From the NCBI GenBank assembly GCA_017308515.1, contig JAFKEN010000006.1, positions 416,479 through 480,478 on the forward strand: a stretch of 64,000 nucleotides of DNA. The letters are read 5' to 3'. The notes below the pieces were generated by a model. That model did not search any database and was not told where the DNA came from. It was given only the letters and a program-made list of their open reading frames with translations. Of this stretch, positions 57,735-64,000 are shown piece by piece (the stretch's first letter is position 1; each line of letters opens with the position of its first letter). The position numbers and the translations under genes are program-made. Source of the DNA: Actinomycetales bacterium (GTDB taxonomy: Bacteria > Actinomycetota > Actinomycetes > Actinomycetales > Microbacteriaceae).

Positions 57735-58223
57735 ATGGCGAAGATCGACGAGACCACCGAGTCCGTGCCCCAGAGCTACACCACCGAGTCCGCGCCCGCC
57801 GCGGCCGCCGAGGCGCCGGTGCGCGCCCCGCTCACCGTCCCCGGTGCCGCGGTCGGCCGCCGCAAGGAGGCCATCGCGCGGGTGCGCCTCGTGCCCGGCG
57901 GCGGCGGCTTCACCGTCAACGGCCGCGCGCTCGAGGACTACTTCCCCAACAAGCTGCACCAGCAGCTCATCACCGCGCCCTTCACGGTGCTCGAGCTCGG
58001 CGGCGCCTACGACGTGACGGCGAAGATCACCGGCGGCGGCCCCTCGGGCCAGGCCGGTGCGCTGCGCCTCGCGATCGCCCGCGCGCTCAACGAGATCGAC
58101 CGCGACAACAACCGCCCGGCGCTCAAGAAGGCGGGCTTCCTGACCCGCGACGCGCGCGTCATCGAGCGCAAGAAGGCCGGTCTCAAGAAGGCCCGCAAGG
58201 CGTCGCAGTTCTCGAAGCGCTGA
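57735..58223 (+). CDS. rpsI: 30S ribosomal protein S9
   Basis: A 162-residue protein; the core starts near residue 38 ([19 protein letters not shown]) after an Ala/Glu-rich extension. The C-terminal SQFSKR tail, which touches P-site tRNA, is intact. AAGGATC lies before the ATG. Confidence 0.96.
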   Translation: MAKIDETTESVPQSYTTESAPAAAAEAPVRAPLTVPGAAVGRRKEAIARVRLVPGGGGFTVNGRALEDYFPNKLHQQLITAPFTVLELGGAYDVTAKITGGGPSGQAGALRLAIARALNEIDRDNNRPALKKAGFLTRDARVIERKKAGLKKARKASQFSKR

Positions 58224-58240
58224 CCGTCGGGCCTCGAGTC

Positions 58241-59605
58241 GTGGCGCGTCTGTTCGGCACCGACGGGGTGCGGGGCCTGGCGAACGGCGAGGTCATCACG
58301 GCCTCGCTGGCGCTCGACCTCGCCCAGTCGGCGGCCGTCGTGCTCACCCAGGGGCGGCACGCGGAGGAGAACCGCGCTGCCGGTCGGCGGCCGCGCGCGG
58401 TGCTCGCGCGGGATCCGCGGATCTCGGGCGAGTTCATCGGCGCCGCCGTCGCGGCCGGCCTCGCGAGCTCCGGCATCGACGTGCTCGATGCCGGGGTGAT
58501 CCCCACCCCGGCCTGCGCGTTCCTGGTCGGGTCGATCGAGGCCGACTTCGGCGTCATGGTCTCCGCGTCGCACAACCCGGCGCCCGACAACGGGATCAAG
58601 TTCTTCGCCCTCGGCGGAACCAAGCTGCCCGACGAGGTCGAGGACCGCATCGAGGCGGCGATGACGCAGCCGAAGCTGACGCCGACCGGCGGCGACGTGG
58701 GCCGCATCCACCGCTTCGCCGACGCCGAGGACCGTTACGTCGTGCACCTCCTGGGCACGATCGACGTCTCCCTCGAGGGGCTCCACGTCGTCATCGACTG
58801 CGCGCACGGCGCGGCGGCGGGCATCTCGCCCCGCGTCTTCGCCGACGCCGGCGCGCGCGTGACGGTGATCGGCTCCGACCCCGACGGTCTCAACATCAAC
58901 GACGGGGTCGGCTCGACCCACCTGGAGGTGCTGCAGCACGCCGTCGTGGCCGAGGGCGCCGATCTCGGCATCGCCCACGACGGCGACGCCGACCGGTGCC
59001 TGGCCGTCGACCATCTCGGGCGGGTGGTCGACGGCGACCGCATCATGGCGGTGCTCGCGCTGTCGCTGCAGCGCCGCGGCATGCTGCGTCACGACGCGCT
59101 CGCCGCGACCGTGATGTCGAACCTCGGCTTCCGCCTGGCGATGGAGCACGCGGGCATCCGCGTCGAGGAGACCGGGGTCGGCGACCGCTACGTGCTCGAG
59201 GCGATCGAGGCCCACGACCTCGTGCTGGGCGGGGAGCAGTCGGGGCACGTGATCCTGCGCGACTGGGCGACGACCGGCGACGGCATCCTCACCGCGCTGC
59301 AGCTGGCCGCCGAGGTCGCGCGCAGCGGTCAGCCGCTCGCGGCGCTCGCCGACGTCATGGACGTGCTGCCGCAGGTGCTCGTGAACGTCGCCGGAGTCGA
59401 CCGGTCCCGGCTCGACGCGCCGGCGGTCGTGGCCGCGGTGGAGCAGGCGGAGGGGCAACTGGGCGACGAGGGGCGCGTGCTCCTGCGGCCCTCGGGCACC
59501 GAGCCGGTGGTCCGCGTGATGGTGGAGGCTCCGACGGAGGCCTCGGCGCACGAGGTCGCCGAACGGATCGCCCAGGCTCTCCGCGACGCGATCCCCGTGG
59601 GCTGA
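58241..59605 (+). CDS. glmM: Phosphoglucosamine mutase
   Basis: A 454-residue enzyme that converts glucosamine-6-phosphate to glucosamine-1-phosphate for UDP-GlcNAc and peptidoglycan. The phosphoserine is Ser110 in [12 protein letters not shown]; the metal loop is DGDADRCL; the C-terminal phosphate loop is [15 protein letters not shown] start 17 bases after rpsI. It works with GlmS encoded at 60637. Convergent with coaA, with 4 bases between the two stops. Confidence 0.97.
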   Translation: MARLFGTDGVRGLANGEVITASLALDLAQSAAVVLTQGRHAEENRAAGRRPRAVLARDPRISGEFIGAAVAAGLASSGIDVLDAGVIPTPACAFLVGSIEADFGVMVSASHNPAPDNGIKFFALGGTKLPDEVEDRIEAAMTQPKLTPTGGDVGRIHRFADAEDRYVVHLLGTIDVSLEGLHVVIDCAHGAAAGISPRVFADAGARVTVIGSDPDGLNINDGVGSTHLEVLQHAVVAEGADLGIAHDGDADRCLAVDHLGRVVDGDRIMAVLALSLQRRGMLRHDALAATVMSNLGFRLAMEHAGIRVEETGVGDRYVLEAIEAHDLVLGGEQSGHVILRDWATTGDGILTALQLAAEVARSGQPLAALADVMDVLPQVLVNVAGVDRSRLDAPAVVAAVEQAEGQLGDEGRVLLRPSGTEPVVRVMVEAPTEASAHEVAERIAQALRDAIPVG

Positions 59606-59609
59606 GCGG

Positions 59610-60554
59610 TCAGATCTTCCGCAGCAGGACGCTCGACACCGTGTGATCGGAGTCCTTGCGCAGCACGGCGGAGGCCCGCGCGCGCGTCGGCAGGATGTTC
59701 TGCTCGAGGTTGGGGCCGTTGATACTCCCCCAGATCTCGCGCGCCCGCGCGATCGCGGCTTCCTCGTCGAGCTGCGCGTAGCGGTGGAAGTAGGAGTCCG
59801 GGTCGGCGAAGGCTCCGCGCTGGAGGCGCAGGAAGCGCTCGACGTACCAGCGCTCGATGTCGGCGGTGCGCGCATCCACGTAGATCGAGAAGTCGAAGAG
59901 GTTGCTCACCGCGATCGGTCGACCGGCGCTCGGGGGTTGCAGGACATTGAGGCCCTCGACGATGAGCACGTCGGGGCGGCGCACGACGATCTCGGCACCG
60001 GGCACGATGTCGTAGACGAGGTGCGAGTACTGCGGCGCGCGCACCTCGGCGGCGCCGCTCTTCACGCGGCTCACGAAGCGCAGCAGCGCGCGACGGTCGT
60101 AGCTCTCCGGGAACCCCTTGCGCTGCATGAGGCCCCGCCGCTCGAGCTCGGCGTTCGGATAGAGGAACCCGTCGGTCGTGACGAGCTCCACACGCGGCGT
60201 GTCCTCCCAGCGGCGCAGCAGCTCGGCGAGCACGCGCGCGGTCGTCGACTTGCCGACGGCGACCGAGCCGGCGATGCCGATGACGTAAGGGGTCGGCTCG
60301 GGGGCACGCCGCAGGAAGGTCGCCGTCATCTCGCGGGTCTGACGCGCCCCCTCGACGTACAGCGTCAGCAGCTTGCTGAGCGGGAGGTAGACCTCCGAGA
60401 CCTCGCGCACGTCGAGGGCGTCGCCGAGACCGCGGATGCGCGCGAGCTCCGCCTCGCCGAGCGGGTCGGGGACGCTCGGGGCGAGCGCCGACCACGCGCG
60501 GCGGTCGATCTCGAGGAACGGGGTCTCACCGCTCCCCGTCCCCGGGTCGGACAC
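59610..60554 (-). CDS. coaA: Pantothenate kinase (type I)
   Basis: A 314-residue enzyme for the first step of coenzyme A synthesis. P-loop GSVAVGKST, the family motif [10 protein letters not shown] and the feedback-site region [11 protein letters not shown] are present. The GTG start lies 6 bases after a reverse-strand TAGCCT element with no ribosome-binding site, so it is probably leaderless. Divergent from glmS. Confidence 0.96.
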   Translation of the reverse strand: MSDPGTGSGETPFLEIDRRAWSALAPSVPDPLGEAELARIRGLGDALDVREVSEVYLPLSKLLTLYVEGARQTREMTATFLRRAPEPTPYVIGIAGSVAVGKSTTARVLAELLRRWEDTPRVELVTTDGFLYPNAELERRGLMQRKGFPESYDRRALLRFVSRVKSGAAEVRAPQYSHLVYDIVPGAEIVVRRPDVLIVEGLNVLQPPSAGRPIAVSNLFDFSIYVDARTADIERWYVERFLRLQRGAFADPDSYFHRYAQLDEEAAIARAREIWGSINGPNLEQNILPTRARASAVLRKDSDHTVSSVLLRKI

Positions 60555-60560
60555 CGGTCC

Positions 60561-60566
60561 AGGCTA
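60561..60566 (-). promoter_or_regulatory. Putative -10 element of coaA (leaderless)
   Basis: On the reverse strand TAGCCT ends 6 bases before the coaA GTG. The coaA and glmS starts are only 82 bases apart, so their promoters share one short region. Confidence 0.5.
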
Positions 60567-60623
60567 GCGGGCTGGCGGAGCGCACCCGTCTGCGGCCCGC
60601 CCGGTGCGCCGGTGCGAGCCGCT

Positions 60624-60629
60624 TAGACT
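60624..60629 (+). promoter_or_regulatory. Putative -10 element of glmS (leaderless)
   Basis: TAGACT lies 7 bases before the glmS ATG. No ribosome-binding site fits between them, and no glmS ribozyme could fit in this space. Confidence 0.55.
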
Positions 60630-60636
60630 CGACCCC

Positions 60637-62481
60637 ATGTGCGGAATCGTGGGATACGTCGGTCCCGGCAGCAGCCTCGAGGTGCTCATGGGCGGGCTGC
60701 GGCGGCTGGAGTACCGGGGCTACGACTCCGCCGGCGTGGCCGTGCTCGACGACGACGGCGAGCTCGGGGTGCGCAAGCGCGCCGGCAAGCTCGCGGTGCT
60801 CGCCGGGGAGCTCGAGAGCGACGGCATCCGCGACGGGCACACCGGGATCGGCCACACCCGCTGGGCGACGCACGGCGGCCCGACCGACGGCAACGCGCAC
60901 CCGCACCTCGGCGACGACGGGCGGCTCGCGCTCATCCACAACGGCATCATCGAGAACTTCGCGGAGCTCAAGGCCGAGCTCGCCGACGAGACCTTCACGA
61001 GCGAGACCGACACCGAGATCGCGGCGCTCCTGGTCGGCCGGCTCTACCGCGAGACCGGCGACCTGACGGAGGCGCTGCGGCGCGCCGTCGCCCGCCTCGA
61101 GGGCGCCTTCACGATCCTCGCGATGCACCGCGACGATCCCGGGGTCGTCGTCGGCGCCCGGCGCAACTCGCCGCTCGTGATCGGGCTGGGGGAGGGCGAG
61201 AACTTCCTCGGCTCCGACGTCGCCGCCTTCGTCGCCTACACCAAGCGCGCGATGGAGATCGGGCAGGACCAGATCGTGACGATCCGGCCGGATTCGGTGG
61301 AGGTGACCGACTTCGCCGGCAATCCCGTCACCCCGACGCAGTTCGAGATCGCCTGGGACGCGAGCGCGGCCGAGAAGGGGGGCTGGCCGTCCTTCATGAA
61401 GAAGGAGGTCAGCGAGGAGCCCGCCGCGGTCGCCAACACGCTCCGCGGGCGCATCCACGACGGCCGCGTCACCCTGCCCGAGCTCGACGCGATCGCGGAG
61501 ATCCTCGACGGCGTCACGCGCATCATCGTGATCGCCTGCGGCACCGCGGCGTACGCGGGGATGCTGGGGCGCTACGCGATCGAGGCGTGGTCGCGCATCC
61601 CGATCGACGTCGAGCTCTCGCACGAGTTCCGCTACCGCGACCCGGTGCTCGACGAGCACACGCTCGTCGTCTCGGTGAGCCAGTCGGGCGAGACCATGGA
61701 CACCCTTCGCGCCGTGCAGTACGCGCGCGAGAAGGGCGCCCGCACGCTCGCGATCTGCAACACCCAGGGCGCGACGATCCCGCGCGAGTCGGACGCCGTG
61801 CTCTACATCCACGCCGGCCCGGAGGTGGCGGTCGCCTCCACCAAGGCCTTCGTCGCGCAGGTGACGGCGCTCTACCTGCTCGGCCTCGACCTCGCGGCAC
61901 GTCGGGGCACACTGAGCCCGGAGCGCATCGCGGAACTCATCGTCGAGCTGCAGAACGTGCCCGACAAGCTCGACGACGTGCTCGACGCGGCCTCGAGTCG
62001 TATTGCGGAGTTCACCCGCTGGCTCGCCGAGACCCAGTCGGTCATCTTCCTTGGGCGCCACGTCGGCTATCCCGTCGCGCTCGAGGGGGCGCTCAAGCTC
62101 AAGGAGATCGCCTACATCCACGCGGAGGGCTTCGCGGCCGGCGAGCTCAAGCACGGGCCGATCGCGCTCATCGAGCCGGGACAGCTCGTCATCGTGCTCG
62201 TGCCCAGCCCGCGCAACGACGACTCGCTGCACCCCAAGGTGGTCTCCAACATCCAGGAGATCCGGGCGCGCGGCGCGCGGGTCATCGCGATCGCGGAGGT
62301 CGGGGACGTCGCGGTCGTGCCCTTCGCCGACGAGGTGATCCGCATCCCGTTCGCCGGTCCGTTCTTCGAGCCGATCCTCGGCGTGGTGCCGCTGCACATC
62401 TTCGCCATGGAGATGGCCTCGGCCAAGGGGCTCGACGTCGACCAGCCGCGCAACCTGGCGAAGTCCGTCACGGTGGAGTGA
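60637..62481 (+). CDS. glmS: Glutamine-fructose-6-phosphate aminotransferase
   Basis: A 614-residue enzyme that makes glucosamine-6-phosphate, the entry to amino-sugar synthesis. The start is fixed by chemistry: Met is removed to expose catalytic Cys2 (CGIVGYVG). The glutaminase domain covers 1-235; two SIS sugar-isomerase domains follow (VSVSQSGETMDT in the first) and the end is AKSVTVE, as usual. The upstream in-frame start at 60604 is wrong because it would bury the Cys. Confidence 0.98.
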   Translation: MCGIVGYVGPGSSLEVLMGGLRRLEYRGYDSAGVAVLDDDGELGVRKRAGKLAVLAGELESDGIRDGHTGIGHTRWATHGGPTDGNAHPHLGDDGRLALIHNGIIENFAELKAELADETFTSETDTEIAALLVGRLYRETGDLTEALRRAVARLEGAFTILAMHRDDPGVVVGARRNSPLVIGLGEGENFLGSDVAAFVAYTKRAMEIGQDQIVTIRPDSVEVTDFAGNPVTPTQFEIAWDASAAEKGGWPSFMKKEVSEEPAAVANTLRGRIHDGRVTLPELDAIAEILDGVTRIIVIACGTAAYAGMLGRYAIEAWSRIPIDVELSHEFRYRDPVLDEHTLVVSVSQSGETMDTLRAVQYAREKGARTLAICNTQGATIPRESDAVLYIHAGPEVAVASTKAFVAQVTALYLLGLDLAARRGTLSPERIAELIVELQNVPDKLDDVLDAASSRIAEFTRWLAETQSVIFLGRHVGYPVALEGALKLKEIAYIHAEGFAAGELKHGPIALIEPGQLVIVLVPSPRNDDSLHPKVVSNIQEIRARGARVIAIAEVGDVAVVPFADEVIRIPFAGPFFEPILGVVPLHIFAMEMASAKGLDVDQPRNLAKSVTVE

Positions 62482-62509
62482 GCCCGCGGCCGCCTCGTCG
62501 CGGCCGGGC
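62482..62509 (+). terminator. Hairpin after glmS
   Basis: gcccgcggccgc (62482-62493) pairs with gcggccgggc (62500-62509) with one bulge, directly after the glmS stop and before acpS. Confidence 0.6.
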
Positions 62510-62524
62510 TGCGAGGATGTCGGC

Positions 62525-62896
62525 ATGAGCATCGCGGGCATCGGCGTCGACGTGGTCGACCTCGCCCGCTTCGAGCGAGCCTTGGCGCGGACGCCCGGCC
62601 TGCGCGAGCGCCTGTTCGCCGAGAGCGAACTGGTCGCGCGCGGGCGGGAGCTGCCGCTGCGCTCGCTCGCGGGGCGCTTCGCCGCGAAGGAGGCGCTCAT
62701 GAAAGCGCTGGGCGACACCGAGGGCATCCGCTGGCACGACATGCGGATCGTGAGCGACGCGGAGGGCGACCCCGCGTTCGAGCTCGCCGGAGCCGCGGCC
62801 GCGATCGCCGCGCGCCGCGGCATCACCGCCGTGCACGTGTCGATGTCGCACGACGCGGGCGTCGCGGTCGCGCAGGTCATCGCGGAGGCCACGTGA
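62525..62896 (+). CDS. acpS: Holo-acyl-carrier-protein synthase
   Basis: A 123-residue phosphopantetheinyl transferase that loads CoA's arm onto acyl carrier protein. The magnesium site Asp9 (GIGVDVVD) and the second motif GRFAAKEALMKALG are present, with SMSHDAGVAVAQVI at the end. A GAGGAT element 6 bases before the ATG suggests another leaderless start. Overlaps alr by GTGA. Confidence 0.95.
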   Translation: MSIAGIGVDVVDLARFERALARTPGLRERLFAESELVARGRELPLRSLAGRFAAKEALMKALGDTEGIRWHDMRIVSDAEGDPAFELAGAAAAIAARRGITAVHVSMSHDAGVAVAQVIAEAT

Positions 62897-64000
62897 GCGA
62901 GGCGAGCGAGACGGACTCGCCCGCCGCGACGGCGAGGCCCGATCCACGGGCACGCGAGGCGCGCATCGACCTCGGGGCGATCCGCGCCAACACCGCCGCG
63001 CTGCGGGAACTCGTGGCGCCCGCCCGCGTCATGGTCGTCGTCAAGGCGGGCGCCTACGGTCACGGTGCGGTGCCGGTCGCCCGCGCCGCGCTCGAGGGCG
63101 GCGCCGACGAGCTGGGCGTCGCCGACATCGCCGAGGCGCTCGAGCTGCGCTCGGCGGGGATCACCGCCCCCGTGCTCGCGTGGCTGCATGCGGGAGGGCT
63201 CGACGCCGCCTTCGCCTCCGCCGTGGCGGCGGGCGTCGAGCTCGGCGTGAGCTCGCTCGCGCAGCTCGAGGCGGTGGCGCGGGCCGCAGAGGCCGGTGCC
63301 GGCGGCCCCGCGGTCGTGCACCTCAAGATCGACACCGGGTTGAGCCGCAACGGCCTGTCGCCGGCGCAGGCGCCGAGCGTCGTCGCCCGCGCACGGGAAC
63401 TCGAGAGCGCCGGGCTCGTGCGGGTGCGCGGCATCTTCTCCCACCTCTCGAACACCTCGCACGACGACGACGACGCGCAGCTCGCGGTGCTGCTCGAGCA
63501 GATCGCCGCCGCCGGGGCCGCGGGCCTGTGCCCCGAGGTGCGCCACCTCGCCGCGAGCGAGGCGGCGATCACCCGGCCCGACCTGCGCCTCGACATGGTG
63601 CGGCTCGGGATCGCGGTCTACGGGCTCCCCCCGAGTCCCGCGATCGACGTCGCGAGACTCGGGCTGCGCCCCGCGATGGAGCTGCGCGGTGCGATCGCGG
63701 CGATCCGGCGGGTGCCGGTCGGGGCCGGTGTCTCCTACGGGTTCACGCACCGCACCGCCCGCGCGACGCACCTCGCTCTGGTGCCCCTCGGCTACGCCGA
63801 CGGCCTGCCGAGGGCGGCCTCCGGCCGCGCCGAGGTCGCGATCGGCGGAGAGCGGTTCCCGATCGTCGGCCGGATCGCCATGGATCAGTGCGTCGTCGAG
63901 ATCGGCGACGCGCCCGTCGCGGTCGGCGATTCCGTGGTGCTGTGGGGCGACCCCGCGACGGGGGCGCCGAGCGCCGAGCAGTGGGCGCTCGACGCCGGCA
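62893..64000 (+). CDS. alr: Alanine racemase (3' end beyond the window)
   Basis: The first 369 codons of a PLP enzyme that makes D-alanine for peptidoglycan. PLP-binding Lys51 lies in VVVKAGAYGHG; the second catalytic residue is the Tyr of GVSYGFTHR; IDTGLSRNG and IAMDQCVVE match the family. The first 20 residues (EASETDSPAATARPD) are an extra acidic/Pro-rich lead. The GTG overlaps the acpS stop. The gene continues past base 64000. Confidence 0.94.
   Translation, partial: MSEASETDSPAATARPDPRAREARIDLGAIRANTAALRELVAPARVMVVVKAGAYGHGAVPVARAALEGGADELGVADIAEALELRSAGITAPVLAWLHAGGLDAAFASAVAAGVELGVSSLAQLEAVARAAEAGAGGPAVVHLKIDTGLSRNGLSPAQAPSVVARARELESAGLVRVRGIFSHLSNTSHDDDDAQLAVLLEQIAAAGAAGLCPEVRHLAASEAAITRPDLRLDMVRLGIAVYGLPPSPAIDVARLGLRPAMELRGAIAAIRRVPVGAGVSYGFTHRTARATHLALVPLGYADGLPRAASGRAEVAIGGERFPIVGRIAMDQCVVEIGDAPVAVGDSVVLWGDPATGAPSAEQWALDAG

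Noticed and set aside
60600-60636. glmS ribozyme/riboswitch upstream of glmS
   Set aside because: The -10 element is 7 bases before the ATG and the divergent coaA promoter is next to it; there is no room for a ribozyme.
60526-63771. Reverse-strand open frame of 1081 codons across glmS, acpS and alr
   Set aside because: Same shadow effect; glmS, acpS and alr on the other strand have intact catalytic motifs.

Overview
The window is about 64 kb of very GC-rich DNA with the gene order and protein types of an actinomycete: actinobacterial ribosomal proteins and RpoA, GTG/TTG starts, many 1-4 base stop/start overlaps, and several promoters that place the transcript start on the start codon. The mix of genes fits a member of the Microbacteriaceae best. 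That family-level placement is an inference from gene content, not a computed result. I see no rRNA, tRNA, CRISPR array, insertion sequence or phage gene.

Region 1 (1-14108): the tail of an unknown protein and a terminator, then a tightly packed forward cluster. It holds an FHA-domain protein, a membrane-anchored Ser/Thr kinase, a 2002-residue Ig-like/fibronectin surface protein, a MoxR ATPase, a DUF58 protein, a membrane protein with a transglutaminase-like domain that lacks its Cys and His, a small FHA protein, and a tail-anchored protein with five Thr-containing repeats. It looks like a phospho-signalling and cell-envelope module whose function I cannot name; it is the strongest candidate here for an undescribed system.

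Region 2 (14134-18881): a reverse-strand two-component operon (LuxR-type regulator, sensor kinase, and a third membrane protein that resembles a kinase without its catalytic motifs), followed by a small Cys-motif protein and two small membrane proteins.

Region 3 (19016-32485): a full monoderm type IV pilus cluster: pilB, pilT, pilC, the major pilin, three large minor pilins, the prepilin peptidase, and pilM, pilN, pilO. PilP and PilQ are absent, as expected without an outer membrane. PilT carries a long proline/alanine-rich N-terminal extension.

Region 4 (32574-40390): the str operon (rpsL, rpsG, fusA, tuf), followed by four genes between tuf and rpsJ: topoisomerase IB, a PfkB sugar kinase, a LEA-like 11-residue-repeat protein and a DUF1275 membrane protein.

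Region 5 (40391-56073): a 443-base non-coding control region with nested hairpins and two promoter-like sequences, then the merged S10-spc-alpha ribosomal cluster: rpsJ through rplO, secY, adk, infA, rpmJ, rpsM, rpsK, rpoA, rplQ. rpsN, map and rpsD are missing from their usual positions. Several ribosomal proteins carry long Ala/Lys-rich or acidic tails.

Region 6 (56194-64000): truA, rplM-rpsI, glmM, coaA (reverse), glmS, acpS and the first part of alr. These link tRNA modification, translation, amino-sugar/cell-wall precursor supply, CoA/ACP activation and D-alanine supply.
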